Source: Penaeus vannamei (Eukaryota; Arthropoda; Malacostraca; Decapoda; Penaeidae). From it: a stretch of 64,000 nt of DNA. Location of the stretch: contig NC_091570.1 of assembly GCF_042767895.1 (NCBI RefSeq), positions 35,831,087-35,895,086 on the forward strand, in the 5' to 3' direction. Both the position numbers and the translations under genes were made by a program. This document shows positions 1-10,170 of the stretch, piece after piece; position 1 is the stretch's first letter, and each line of letters opens with the position of its first letter. Under the pieces are notes generated by a model, which searched no databases, was not told where the DNA came from, and was given only the letters and a program-made list of their open reading frames with translations.

Positions 1-1287
1 TGTTTTGTCCGGAGCAACACGAACTCGATTTCATATTTTTCTTCGTTACGAAAATGAGAGGAAATACATGTGGACCGCGTACTGGGCGAACAAGGCAGGT
101 TTGTAGACATTGCGGTGAATATTGAATGGGACAGAGCCTGGCATCTATTTTGTTCGCTGCCTCGCTCAATTATTTCGATCTCGAGGCGACTCCGCTTGCG
201 CCGTCTTCGTGATCTGAGCAACACCTGGGGGGCCACTGATCACTTTTCAGGTGGCTGCCGAGCACGAGGGAGGCTGGGAAGTAGGCATCGTAAGGCCACT
301 TCGGCCAGTGTGCCACGCGTCCCCTCTCCGCTGGCACTCCCCCCTCGCTGTCTCCACACCCGAGGGGACGGGGCGGGCCACGCACACCTACAATATTTCA
401 CGCACGTGTTGGTTTCTCCCCCGAAATCCAAATCCGTGGCGTCGGCTGCGTTGGGCCTACGGAGTGCGTCGTGTGTGCGTAGGCTTATGGCCCGACGCCT
501 GGCTTTGTGTCGGTGGCTTGTGCGCTTTTAAGAGATGTGAGCAGTTGAATATTTCTACCTGGAGGCGGGTTTGAAAGGAGGCAAGTCGACGGGATCAGAA
601 TTTCATATTAAATTATTCCCGACGGCGGTGCTGGGGTGGAGGGGGCCATGGCTGCTCGGTAATGATTATGATAATGACAGTAATTATTATAACAATCAGT
701 AAATATAATGGTAATGATTACAAGTGGTAATACTGATGACATATTGCGTTATGATAAGTCGGGTTTTCGCTCGAGATAAAAGCCCCTTCAGCCAATTGCA
801 GGTCTTTTGTCATTCGACATCAGATGCGCAGCCCACTTGTACCCATTTCGCCCTCGTTCTTTTCCGCGCGCGCCCTTCAGAGCTCCCTCTTCACACCTGC
901 TTCCCTTGGCCCCGTCAAAAGCCCTCCCTTATCCCATTTTTGCCGCCGCTCCACCTCGCCGTCGCCTCACATCTCCGCTCCGCCTCCGGCACCCTCGCGC
1001 GAGCGCCATTAATATTAATCCCATCTCTGCTTCCCTCTCCCGCTCGCCTCCCCTCGCAGCAGTCCTCGCTGGCGTCGCCGCCCCTGTTTTGTTCCCCTGC
1101 TGTGACCTTTTTACTCGTTATGTGTAATTCATGTTGATAATTGTATTGGGCGTCGTGGCCAAATGTCATCCATGGGAGGCGTTTTTTGTGGTTAGGGGCT
1201 GCAGCGGCGCCCGACCTCGCCCATAGCTGCCTCGGAGATGGCCATGAGGTGTGGCCAGCGGCATGAAAGGTTCAAATGGTCTCGGGC
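1..1287. other. Single-copy DNA, no gene recognised
   Basis: Mixed-composition DNA without a recognisable product. Short open frames cross it on the plus strand (about 70-531 and 251-574), but their translations match no family I know. A possible acceptor (TTTTCAG, AG at 249-250) precedes the second frame, with only a weak pyrimidine tract. Positions 654-725 are A/T-rich and hold TAATGATTA twice (660-668 and 712-720). Positions 838-1095 are C/T-rich without a clear unit. Confidence 0.55.
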
Positions 1288-1302
1288 TTTTTTTTTTTTT
1301 TT
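1288..1302 (+). repeat. Poly-T run, 15 bp
   Basis: An uninterrupted run of T in otherwise unique sequence. The run is too short to be a convincing retroposon tail, and no retroposon body is seen next to it. Confidence 0.9.
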
Positions 1303-2343
1303 AATGGTTGGTCAAAAATCCTCAACCCGGAAAGATATTTCCCCTGTTGGCCATGAGCACCATTTCACTCTTTGTTTGGCCACACGGATGCGAGGGGAGG
1401 GACCGCTGATGAAAGAGGGCAGGGGCGTGGTTTCGCGGTTCTCGTGTTTACCCCGCTTGCCCTCTAATTACCCGCGTATTTTTTCCCCAACAAAGTATAT
1501 GCAGTGAATGGGCGAAGTGGATTTGTTTGGCCCCGCGATCTAATCGGTTTCCACGTGTTGCTGATTCAATATGGCGCATGTTAGTGTCTGAGTTCGAATC
1601 GCGGATCGGTCCCCCTGGAATTCCCCTCTGCAAGACATCGGCTTTTGATTGCCAATCAATTAGTGTTTAATTTAACTATCGTTCCTGTATTCGGCCAGAT
1701 GAAAAAGGCTTTTAGATGCTCGGTGTCGGATTCCATTAGGGAGAAGAGGGTTGATGATGATCCTCCTCCTCGCCCGAAAACCAAGGAACGAGGGCGGAGG
1801 CGGGCGTACGGGTTGGATGTGGGCGTACGGGTTGGATGTGGGCGTCGTGCGGGCGCTGGAAATGGGGATTTGAGTGGGTTTTTTTTCCATAGGGCGAATA
1901 TTCGTATGGATTCCCGTGACTTGCTTCGCTGTTCAGGGCTAAGCAAGGAGGAGAGTTTGTACATTGCAAGCGATAAAGCATCCTTTCTTTATATCCTTTC
2001 TTTATATCCTGTAGTTTTTGCAATTAAATTAGAGGCTGTGGTTTTAAGCTTCTTTTCGAGTTTCATTCATGGCTACCGCATGCGTGCTCGTGTTATTCGG
2101 TGGGCCCCTCATCACAGTTTGTCATCCGACCTTTCAAAAGTACGAGCTTCTCTCCGCCGGTCAGCACATTGCCGGCGTAATTGGCATTTAGAAAATGTGA
2201 AGTTACGAACCAATACTGCCTACGTGGGGAGCATCTCGGTTCGGAGTGGCATTTATGACTCCCGATGTTGTACGAGGCAACGTGAGGCTCCGCCGCGCGC
2301 GCTCGCCAGGCGTCGGGACTCCGGACTTGCTCTGCGGGTCTTT
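1303..2343. other. Unique DNA with two short tandem duplications
   Basis: Contains a 19-bp duplication at 1802-1845 (unit begins GGGCGTACGG) and a 13-bp duplication at 1981-2010 (unit TCCTTTCTTTATA). The long open frame listed at 1699-2874 overlaps it. A tRNA-like TTCGAATC at about 1592 lacks the rest of a tRNA. Nothing else was recognised. Confidence 0.6.
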
Positions 2344-2874
2344 CTTTTTATTGTTTTATTTTTATTTATTTATTTATTTATTTATTTATCTATTTATTTA
2401 TTTTTATATTTATATATTTTTATATTTACATATGTATTTATTTATATATTTATTTTTGCGTTTCTAGCGATTTGTGTGTGTAGGTATTATGCTAGAGGAA
2501 ATAACCCTTTTTTCTTTCTTTCTTTCTTTTTTTTTGTTACCAAGGAAGTGACGTATCTAAGTACCTTCTCCAAAGGCCCCGGATGGCGTAGCTTCGGAAG
2601 CGTCGCGCGCCGGTACGACTCGTGCTGCGACGGAAACTACGACGGAAAGAGCGATGGCAGGAGAGAGAGGAAATATTGCCGAGGCTTGTTTTGTTGCAGG
2701 GGAAGGCAGGGTGGCTGGAGCAGGGGAGAGGGGAGAGGGGAGGCGCGAGGTGAGGAGCCGAGGGGGGGGGGAGAGGGCGAGGGAGGGGACGCGCCAGTGC
2801 AGGGTGTCACAGCGTGCCATCTTTCTTTGTCGTTCTCTATTAAATTTCTTTACGTCCGCGGCGCGATAATATGA
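1699..2874 (+). CDS. Long open frame of unknown nature (hypothetical, may be chance)
   Basis: The frame is open from an ATG at 1699 to TGA at 2872-2874, 391 codons, and stays open upstream to about 1645 through non-ATG codons. Roughly 700 bp before the TTTA repeat and 340 bp after it are ordinary sequence, so repeats alone do not explain the absence of stops. The protein starts MKKAFRCSVSDSIREKR and is basic and Arg-rich. A hydrophobic Phe/Leu/Ile/Tyr stretch in its middle is simply the translated TTTA repeat, and the C-terminal part is Gly/Arg-rich. I recognise no domain, the ATG context is weak (C at -3) and codon use shows no obvious bias. It may be a chance open frame in stop-poor DNA, an exon-containing region or a lineage-specific gene. 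Confidence 0.12.
   Translation: MKKAFRCSVSDSIREKRVDDDPPPRPKTKERGRRRAYGLDVGVRVGCGRRAGAGNGDLSGFFFHRANIRMDSRDLLRCSGLSKEESLYIASDKASFLYILSLYPVVFAIKLEAVVLSFFSSFIHGYRMRARVIRWAPHHSLSSDLSKVRASLRRSAHCRRNWHLENVKLRTNTAYVGSISVRSGIYDSRCCTRQREAPPRALARRRDSGLALRVFLFIVLFLFIYLFIYLSIYLFLYLYIFIFTYVFIYIFIFAFLAICVCRYYARGNNPFFFLSFFFFVTKEVTYLSTFSKGPGWRSFGSVARRYDSCCDGNYDGKSDGRRERKYCRGLFCCRGRQGGWSRGEGRGEARGEEPRGGGEGEGGDAPVQGVTACHLSLSFSIKFLYVRGAII
2344..2460 (+). repeat. (TTTA)n microsatellite, degenerate 3' half
   Basis: Clean TTTA units occupy about 2358-2400, then decay into TTTATATATTTT-like sequence up to about 2458. The array reads without stops on the plus strand as Phe/Leu/Ile/Tyr, which gives a false membrane segment in the overlapping open frame. 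Confidence 0.93.
2508..2535 (+). repeat. Short (TTTC)n run
   Basis: About five TTTC units merge into poly-T just before unique sequence. Confidence 0.85.
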
Positions 2875-2879
2875 TGTTT
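2536..2879. other. Unique to G/A-rich spacer
   Basis: The first half is unique. Positions about 2700-2790 are a GGGGAGA-type purine stretch with a G9 run. The last part of the long open frame lies here. No separate gene was seen. Confidence 0.6.
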
Positions 2880-3395
2880 CCGCCCTTGTCTCCTCCTCCT
2901 TCCCCCCTCTCTTCTTGCCGCGCCCATCTTCGCTCTTCTCTCTCATCTCTTTTCTCTTCTCCTCTCACCTCTCTCATCGCTTCCCTTCTCTCCTCTCCTC
3001 TCCTCTTCTCTCTTCTCCTTTCTTCTTCTCTCTTCTCCTTTCTTCTTCTCTCTTCTCCTTTCTTCTTCTCTCTTCTCCTTTCTTCTTCTCTCTTCTCCTT
3101 TCTTCTTCTCTCTTCTCCTTTCTTCTTCTCTCTTCTCCTTTCTTCTTCTCTCTTCTCCTCTCTTCTTCTCTCTTCTCCTCTCCTCTTCTCTCTTCTCCTT
3201 TCCTCTTCTCTCTTCTCCTTTCCTCTTCTCTCTTCTCCTTTCCTCTTCTCTCTTCTCCTTTCCTCTTCTCTCTTCTCCTTTCCTCTTCTCTCTTCTCCTT
3301 TCTTCTTCTGTCTTCTTATCTCTCCTCTCCTCTCTCTCTCCTCTTTTTTCCTTTCCTCTCCTCTCTCCTCTCTTCTCCTTTGCCTCGCGTTCTGC
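2880..3395 (+). repeat. Pyrimidine tract with a 20-bp minisatellite
   Basis: Positions 3001-3300 hold 15 consecutive 20-bp units of the form TCTTCTTCTCTCTTCTCCTT with C/T changes only, flanked by degenerate pyrimidine sequence on both sides. The plus strand is almost purine-free. Because 20 is not a multiple of 3, the translation repeats every 20 residues (Ser/Leu/Phe on plus, Arg/Glu/Lys on minus). These open frames are artefacts of the repeat. Confidence 0.95.
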
Positions 3396-3745
3396 CCCTC
3401 TCTCGGGCTGTGGGAGAGCGGGTGACGATTTCGGAAAGTAGAAATGTCGGATGCGCTACGGGTGGCGAATGCGGCGTCGGACAAGCGGCTTGACGCGGCG
3501 AAGGTCGGCCAATGGAATTATCGCTCGGGGTTAATGTGATGTACATCGCGACGCGGACCATTGTTCTGATGTTGTTGTTGTTGTTGTTGTTTTTTGGGGG
3601 GGCGACGCGCACTCACGTTTACACTCGTGGTATGCTTTGTTTTTGTACCCTTTCTTTGCCGTCTGCCACGTTCTTTCTCTCATTCACCTTACTTTCACTC
3701 TCACTCTCACTCACAATCACAAGCAATCACAACCACTATCTTTCA

Positions 3746-3746
<1 letters not shown>
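3396..3746. other. Unique DNA with (TTG)n and CACTCT-rich end
   Basis: A (GTT)n run lies at 3571-3590 and is followed by T6G7. Positions 3680-3745 are (CACTCT)-like and lead into the AC array. No gene was recognised. Confidence 0.65.

Positions 3747-3840
<94 letters not shown>
3747..3840 (+). repeat. (AC)47 microsatellite
   Basis: A perfect 94-bp dinucleotide array with no interruptions. It is Z-DNA-prone and likely length-polymorphic. Confidence 0.98.
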
Positions 3841-3841
<1 letters not shown>

Positions 3842-4192
3842 GCAAAAAACGCCGTCCCCGCGTGCGTCTGCTCCGGGACGCGCTCTGTTACGTTTCCGTC
3901 ATTCCGGTTTCAATTTTGCCTCTCGATTCTGACGTCACAATCCAATTTCGACACAAGCGGCGCCCATCTCGTAAAAAAAAAAAAATCTGAAATTTCCTAT
4001 GCTAATGAAATTTGATTCTTTTTAAAAATATTGCCTCAGTCTTTTGATGAGAGCGAAGTGTTTTTCCTTCGTCGGCTCCTCGGTCGCGTTTTTTTTGTCG
4101 CGTCGGCGGCGTCAACAGTTGTGACAAGGAACCCCGACACGTTTGCGTCTTGTTATATTTTGCTCGTCGGGTGTTGATCCTTGCCGCCCTCT
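3841..4192. other. Unique DNA with a full CRE-type palindrome
   Basis: Contains TGACGTCA at 3930-3937 and a 13-bp poly-A at 3973-3985. Nothing coding was recognised. Confidence 0.6.
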
Positions 4193-4350
4193 CCCCCCCC
4201 CCCCCCCCCCCCGGCGCGCTCTCAGGGGCATTCTTTTCCCCTTCCTTTCTTCTCTTTTCCCCTCCTCCCCCCTTTCTTCTCTTTTCCCCTCCTCTCCCCT
4301 TTCTATTCTATTCCCCTCTAGCCCTCTTCCTCCTCCGCTCGTCCCCCTTA
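4193..4350 (+). repeat. C20 run and pyrimidine tract
   Basis: An uninterrupted run of C at 4193-4212. A pyrimidine stretch built from TTCTCTTTTCCCCTCC-like units of about 22-25 bp follows at 4225-4350. Confidence 0.9.
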
Positions 4351-5400
4351 CTCTTCCTGTTGTCTTCCCCTCCTGCTTCCTCCAGCTTGTTTCGTATTCT
4401 TGCGACGGGGAAGAGGTGGCCGAAAAAAGAAAGTTGCGAAGGAAGAAAGGTGACAAAGAGAGTGGGGCTTGGTCTCTTAAAGGCATCCTCGGGTGTTTGC
4501 TGTCTGCCGTCCGTTGTCGTCCTCGCATATTTTGCTCTCTCGCTGCTGTTCCGTGTTGCGTGTTGATCTTTTATTCTCTTTTATGCTCCAGATTGAACGA
4601 AGACGGGGACGGTGGAAAGCGCCGATACTTCGCAGACGACGGCGAAGGGAGGGAGAGGGTTGGGTGCTCGAGACAAAGAGGGGAGGGCCTTGGAGGCAGT
4701 GTCGTGCGAGGGGTTGAGCAGACGGGCGGTAAATGCCGACTCGTGGGCGGCGATAACGGTGCATCCTGGGAAAGGGGAAGGGGAGGCCTTCGTCGTGGTC
4801 GTCTTGAGGGGAAACGGTAGCGGTGCATACGAGTGTATGGGGGGGGGGGGAAGGGGGCACGGCTATAAGAATGAGGGGAGGGGTCGGAATGGGAAGTTTA
4901 GGACAAAACAATCAACTCTTGAGATTAATTAGATTTTCTAGGATAGTTTCAGTCTTATCGAATTACGCCCGAGTCGAGTTCCGCCGTCTAATCGAGTTAC
5001 TTTTACCTGGAAAATACGGTTTTCCTTAGTAGCTTACTTAACGACATTGGCTGCCTTTGCCCTCGTTTTCTAGGCTATGGTTCTCGTGTTTCGGAGGCTG
5101 TGATGGACGTGTGCCACGGCGAGTCATTTTCTTTCCTCCGTTGTTTGAAAGAGGATGGCAAGTTAAGTACGATTTTTTTCATGTTTGTGAAATTCTAAGT
5201 TGTAATTGTTTTTTTCCGTTTTTTTTATCATTGTGTATTTTTCTCTACTGTATGTATTCCTCGTGCAGGCTGTATTTCTCTTGCGAAATGCACCGTATTC
5301 GTTGACAGAGGTGTTTCCCCGACATTCTTCTGGGTCACGATTCCTTAACGCAATTATGTATTATTTCTGGCCTTCCAAACTCGGGGTGTGCATTCCTCCC
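4351..5400. other. Single-copy DNA, no gene recognised
   Basis: Mixed sequence with a G12 run at 4839-4850. On the minus strand TTTTCCAG followed by GTAAAA (around 5004) is a weak juxtaposed splice-site look-alike. No domain is visible in any frame. Confidence 0.55.
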
Positions 5401-5990
5401 CCCGGCTTCCTTTTCTTCCTCCTCCGCTCTCCTCGTTTTTACTTTTATTCGTCCTCCGCTCTATTCGCCTTTTGTTTTTCTCTCCTCTTCCTCCTCTTTT
5501 TCCTTCCTCTTCCTACTCCCCCTCCTCCCTCTTCCTCCCTCTCTCCTTCCCCTCTTCTTCCCTCCCTCTCCTCCTTCCCCTCTTCTTCCCTCCCTCTCCT
5601 CCTTTCCCTCTTCTTCCCTCCCTCTCCTCCTTTCCCTCTTCTTCCCTCCCTCTCCTCCTCCCCCTCTTCTTCCCTCCCTCTCCTCCTTCCCCTCTTCTTC
5701 CCTCCCTCTCCTCCTCCCCCTCTTCTTCCCTCCCTCTCCTCCTTCCCCTCTTCTTCCCCCCTCCTCCTCCTCCTCCTTTTCTTCCCCCCTCCTCCTCCTT
5801 CCCCTCTTCTTCCCCCCTCCTCCTCCTTCTCCTCATTCCGCTCTTCTTCCCTCCCTCTCCTCCTTCCCCTCTTCTTCCCTCCTCCTCTCCTCTCCCCTCT
5901 TGCTGCCCTTTCCTTCCCTCCTTCCCTCCCTCCCCTCTTGCCGCCCTCGCCCTCCACCGCCGCCGCCGCCCTCGCCGCCTTCCCCGCTGA
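5401..5990 (+). repeat. Pyrimidine block with a 28-bp minisatellite
   Basis: The marker TCTTCTTCCC recurs at 5553, 5581, 5609, 5637, 5665, 5693, 5721 and 5749, exactly every 28 bp. The array then degenerates into CTCCTCCTCC variants and resumes near 5850-5885. It ends in a (CCG)n stretch (about 5955-5985). Frames on both strands are stop-free but not coding. Confidence 0.95.
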
Positions 5991-6204
5991 TTGGCTATTT
6001 GCACAAATGATGATGAGATGGATTACCTCCCTTGTCTCTCTTTTTTCGTTTTAGTTTTGTGTTCTTTTGGACTCTTTGTTTTTTTTTCGGTTTTGCCTTT
6101 CTACTTTTTTTTATTTGTTTGATTTATTTCTTTGTGTTTTATTAGATGTATTTTGGGAGGGTGCGTGTTTATATAGCATTTATTCTTTTCATGGGGATTT
6201 TGTA

Positions 6205-6206
6205 TG

Positions 6207-6243
<37 letters not shown>

Positions 6244-6244
6244 T

Positions 6245-6279
<35 letters not shown>

Positions 6280-6308
6280 TTATATATATATATATATTTA
6301 TATATATT

Positions 6309-6341
<33 letters not shown>

Positions 6342-6417
6342 ATATTTATATAAATATATATATATATACATTTATATATATTTATATATATATATATATA
6401 TTTATATATATTTATAG

Positions 6418-6458
<41 letters not shown>

Positions 6459-6553
6459 TTATATATATATATATATTTAGATAGTTAAATATATCAATTT
6501 TTATAAATATTAATATATATATATATATATATTTTTATATATTTATATATATT

Positions 6554-6588
<35 letters not shown>

Positions 6589-6621
6589 TTATATAAATAT
6601 ATATATATATTTATATATATT

Positions 6622-6655
<34 letters not shown>

Positions 6656-6747
6656 TATATATATATATTTATATATATATATATTTATATATATATATAT
6701 TTATATATATATATTTATATATATATATATTTATATATATATATTTA
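6205..6747. repeat. A/T-only island, (TA)n with TTTATA interruptions
   Basis: More than 500 bp made almost only of A and T: (TA)n runs of about 6-14 units broken by TTTATA. Pure A/T over this length is easily melted. Its flanks are normal-composition DNA. Confidence 0.95.
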
Positions 6748-7122
6748 GGTTTTTATTGATTACAAAAATGGCACCACGGGATGGGTATAACTTCGTCTGC
6801 TTCGTTTGTGCCATGGTGCCACGTTAATGATTTATTTGCATGAAGTGTATCATTCGTATAATTGCGACGGAAAATGTTTTTTTTTTTTGTATACATTTTG
6901 TTTGATTAATTTGAATACGTTGTGGAAATAAATCTCGACCTATTTTGTTTCATTTTTTTGGGAAATTGGCAGGCTTGTATATTCCTTTTTGTCAATGTAT
7001 TATTTTTCCGTGCTGAATTAATGATTTCAGGCTGCGTATGAATATTTGCGTGAGGAGTGGTCGCCTGTTACACCAACGAGGGACGAACGGAGACTGAGGT
7101 TCGTCTGGGTGATAATTCTGCG
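6748..7122. other. A/T-rich unique DNA with one exon-like stretch
   Basis: GATTTCAG (AG at 7029-7030) is followed by about 30 stop-free codons in one frame, beginning AAYEYLREEWSP, that run to the homopolymer block at 7123. The pyrimidine tract before it is poor and no good donor follows, so this is more likely chance than an exon. Confidence 0.45.
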
Positions 7123-7162
7123 CCCCCCCCCCCCCCCCCCCAAAAAAAAAAAAAAAAAAAAA
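7123..7162 (+). repeat. C19A21 homopolymer junction
   Basis: A run of 19 C (7123-7141) passes directly into a run of 21 A (7142-7162). The same kind of junction occurs at 50185-50215 and, as T12G12, at 15889-15912. Confidence 0.93.
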
Positions 7163-7535
7163 TGTATCCCTGACGTATCTGGTCGTGGGCGAGTTTCCAT
7201 TATGTGAATATGACAGCGTAATATGGCCGTTTTTCCGCTGTTGTTCCGCGGGCGGCGATTATGATGGGCGGCGACCGAGGGGGAACAATGCCGCCGCTAC
7301 GCCCGCCACTCATTACGCATTGATCCCCGCCCGCCCGCCCCTCCGCTACGCCGCCCTACAGGCCTCGTGATCGCCTTTCTTGATGGGTTTTCGAGGTGGG
7401 CGCCGCAGGCTGGCTTCGTCCGCCCGGAGGCCTCGAGACGCTGGCCAGGGCGGATGGGGAGGGGGTGGGGGGGGGGGAGAAGGTCATGCGCTGGAAGTTG
7501 TGCGTCTGTGGGGTTTGTGGTGTTTAGAGGGGGGG
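7163..7535. other. CpG-rich unique DNA, no gene recognised
   Basis: G/C-rich sequence with unsuppressed CpG. It includes CCGCCC-type stretches (7320-7350) and a G run near 7467-7478. No domain was recognised. Confidence 0.55.
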
Positions 7536-7665
7536 TGGGAGGAGATGAGGAGATGAAAGAAGGAGAGGAGAGAGGAGAGAGGAGAGAGGAGAGAGGAGAG
7601 AGGAGAGAGGAGAGAGGAGAGAGGAGAGAGGAGGAGGAGAGAGGAGGAGGAGGAGGAGGAGGAGA
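7536..7665 (+). repeat. (GAGAGGA)n heptamer and (GAG)n array
   Basis: About ten 7-bp GAGAGGA units lie at about 7561-7632, followed by (GAG)n to about 7663. The plus strand is pure purine, one of the minority of arrays with that orientation. Confidence 0.93.
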
Positions 7666-7950
7666 CAAAAACAAAGGCGAATAGAGTGGAGGAGGAAGAA
7701 TATTGGTTTGGTTGATCTTAATGGTTGGTTGGTTTTATTTTCTTCAGTATTATCAGGATTTGAGCTTTGTTGATATCTGTACATCCAAGTGTACAGAGTG
7801 TAACGCAGGTATGATCACTCGTGCCTTTTGTCTTCTGCTTATTTTTTTTTACCCTTCACTAATCCTCTTTTTTTTAATCCATCTTTCATCTCCACTTCTC
7901 TGCTGCAACTATGATGGGTTCAAGTGCATGTTTTTGGGCAAACGTTACGT

Positions 7951-7999
7951 GTTTGTTTGTTTGCTTGTTTGTTTGTGTGTGTGTGTGTGTGTGTGTGTT

Positions 8000-8065
<66 letters not shown>

Positions 8066-8194
8066 TGTGTGGGGTGTGTTTGTGTGTGTGGGGTGTGTTT
8101 GTGTGTGTGGGGTGTGTTTGTGTGTGTGGGGGTGTGTTTGTGTGTGTGGGGGTGTGTTTGTGTGTGTGGGGGTGTGTTTGTGTGTGTGGGGGGG

Positions 8195-8267
<73 letters not shown>
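7951..8267 (+). repeat. (GT)n array with graded 17-20-bp inner repeat
   Basis: TTTG/TTGC units come first, then (GT)n to 8061. Eight units beginning TTTG start at 8062, 8079, 8098, 8117, 8137, 8157, 8177 and 8197, and (GT)n continues to 8267. The G run inside successive units is 4, 4, 4, 5, 5, 5 and 7, a one-way gradient. The Cys/Val-rich frames here are repeat artefacts. Confidence 0.96.
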
Positions 8268-8273
<6 letters not shown>

Positions 8274-8633
8274 TTGATTGTTTATCATGTGGCTTTTATT
8301 CCCTGCGACGATGATGAGGATTAATGACGTCGGCGTCGGTTGTTTTGCCGCGCCAAGGAGGACGTCGTGACGCCTCACCTATCCGAGGCGCCGCCACCTC
8401 CTCCCACCTGGATGAATCCTCCCTTGTTTGCGCGCCCATTAATCTGCGTTCGTGGCCCTTCTTCCTGTTGATGTTCGTCCCTACTCGCTTCTCATTTTTC
8501 TCCCATTTGTAGTCTTTTCATTTTTTTCTTTCTTGGCCTTATCTTGCTGATCGGTGGGGGGTGGTCTTTTCCCTCAAGTCTTACCTGTAGGACCTTCTTG
8601 GCCTTTTGTGCTTTCGACTCTGCCTTCACCCCT

Positions 8634-8637
<4 letters not shown>
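8268..8637. other. Unique DNA, no gene recognised
   Basis: Mixed sequence. On the minus strand CTACAG followed by GTAAGA (around 8581-8590) is a good donor-type match, but the sequence 5' of it on that strand is a purine repeat, so no exon can be supported. Confidence 0.5.
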
Positions 8638-8671
<34 letters not shown>

Positions 8672-8870
8672 CCTTCCCTCCCTCTTTCTTTCTTCCTCCC
8701 TCCTTCCGACTCTGCCTTCACCCCTCCCGACTCTGCCTTCACCCCTCCCTTCCTCTCTCCCTACCTCCCTCCTTCCCTCCCTCCCTTTCCTCCTTCCTCC
8801 CTCTCTTCCTTTCTTCCTCCCTCGCTCTCTTCCTCCCTCTTCCCTCTGGACAGCCCTCGAGATCCTTCCT
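8638..8870 (+). repeat. (CT)n and CCTT/CCCT pyrimidine tract
   Basis: (CT)n occupies 8639-8667, followed by CCTCCCTT-type sequence. A 19-bp motif beginning CGACTCTGCC occurs three times (about 8617, 8707 and 8727), the last two in tandem. Confidence 0.9.
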
Positions 8871-8882
8871 CCCCGAAGACGT

Positions 8883-8906
8883 GGAGGAGGAGGAGGAGGA
8901 GGAGGT
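8883..8906 (+). repeat. (GGA)8 run
   Basis: Eight GGA/GAG triplets lie between the pyrimidine tract and a C-rich stretch (8925-8965). Confidence 0.88.
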
Positions 8907-9101
8907 GGGGACCGGTTGACAGGGGCCCACCCCCACCCCCAACCCCCCAACCCCCCTCCCCCCCGGAGCAGAGAGCCCAAGACAGCGCTCGGGTCTGTGT
9001 GCAGTGGCGCGCGAGAGCTTGATCATCCCACGTTCTTGTTTCCGTAATGATTTTTCGTCGGAGCTGATTTCGAAAGGGGTTTTGCGTTCGGGGGGGAGGG
9101 G

Positions 9102-9765
9102 GTGGGGTGGGGTGGGGTGGGAAGGGAAGGGAAGGGAAGGGAAGGGAAGGGAAGGGAAGGGAAGGGAAGGGAAGGGAAGGAAGGGAAGGGAAGGGAAGGG
9201 AAGGGAAGGGAAGGAAGGAAGGGAAGGGAAGGAAGGGAAGGGAAGGGAAGGGAAGGAAGGGAAGGGAAGGGAAGGGAAGGGAAGGGAAGGGAAGGAAGGG
9301 AAGGGAAGGAAGAAGGGAAGGGAAAGAAGGAAGGGAAGGAAGGGAAGGAAGGGAAGGAAGGAAGGGAGGGAGGAAGGAAGGGATAGGAAGGAAGAAAGGG
9401 AAGGACAGGAAGGAAGGGAAGGGAAGGAAGGGAAGGGAAGGGAAGGAAGGGAAGGGAAGGAAGGAAGGGAAGGAAGGAAGGAAGGGAAGGGAAGGGGAAG
9501 GAAGGAAGGGGAAGGGAAGGGAAGGGAAGGAAGGAAGGGAAGGAAGGAAGGAAGGGAAGGGAAGGGAAGGGAAGGAAGGGAAGGGAAGGAAGGGAAGGGA
9601 AGGAAGGAAGGAAGGGCACGCGAAGGGAAGGAAGGAAGGGCAGGCGAAGGGAAGGAAGGATGGGCAGGCGAAGGGAAGGAAGGGAGGGCAGGCGAAGGGA
9701 GGGAAGGAAGGGATTGCGAAGGGAGGGAAGGAAGGAAGGAAGGGAAGGGAAGGGAAGGGGAGTTC
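9102..9765 (+). repeat. (GGGAA)n / (GGAA)n purine array
   Basis: A 660-bp array of GGGAA pentamers mixed with GGAA tetramers, pure at the left end and increasingly mixed to the right. Near 9615-9715 a GCGAAGGGAAGG-type unit of about 28 bp is interspersed. It translates as Gly/Arg/Glu/Lys on plus and Phe/Pro/Ser/Leu on minus, with long stop-free frames on both strands that are not genes. Confidence 0.96.
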
Positions 9766-10170
9766 CGCGCGGTCTGGTAGCGTTCGTCTTTGTTTTCAAT
9801 TTTTTTTTCGAGTTCTGATTGGGGGGGGGGGGATTGTATGATTTTATTCATTTTTATGTTGGGTCGCCGGTGTGGTATTTTTTGTATTTTTTATTTTTTA
9901 GATTTCTTTCATAATGGTTACCTACATGTAGATATAGATGTAGATAGATTGATGTAGATATAGATATAGATATAGATAGATTGATATATAGATATAGATA
10001 TAGACGTATAATTCTGACGTCGAATGAATAGTCGAATAAACGAAAAATATAAATGCTCAGGTTTTCTGTATTCCCCGTGGACTTTTCCATTACTTATGAA
10101 TGAGATACTGCCAGTAAATAGACCTCGATTTCACTCTTCTTTCTATGCATCATGCCTCCGTGATTTGGGC
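9766..10170. other. A/T-rich DNA with (TAGATA)n
   Basis: A G12 run lies at 9821-9832. A hexamer array of TAGATA/TAGATG units lies at about 9928-10005. The rest is unique, with no gene seen. Confidence 0.75.

Noticed and set aside
650..730. TAATGATTA twice as a homeodomain-binding cluster
   Set aside because: The stretch is generally A/T-rich, so two matches are not notable without conservation data.
1530..1620. tRNA-like B box (TTCGAATC near 1592)
   Set aside because: No A box, and the flanks cannot pair as T, anticodon or acceptor stems.
8581..8640. Minus-strand exon ending at CTACAG followed by GTAAGA
   Set aside because: The donor match is good, but the sequence that would be the exon is a purine repeat and no acceptor is seen.
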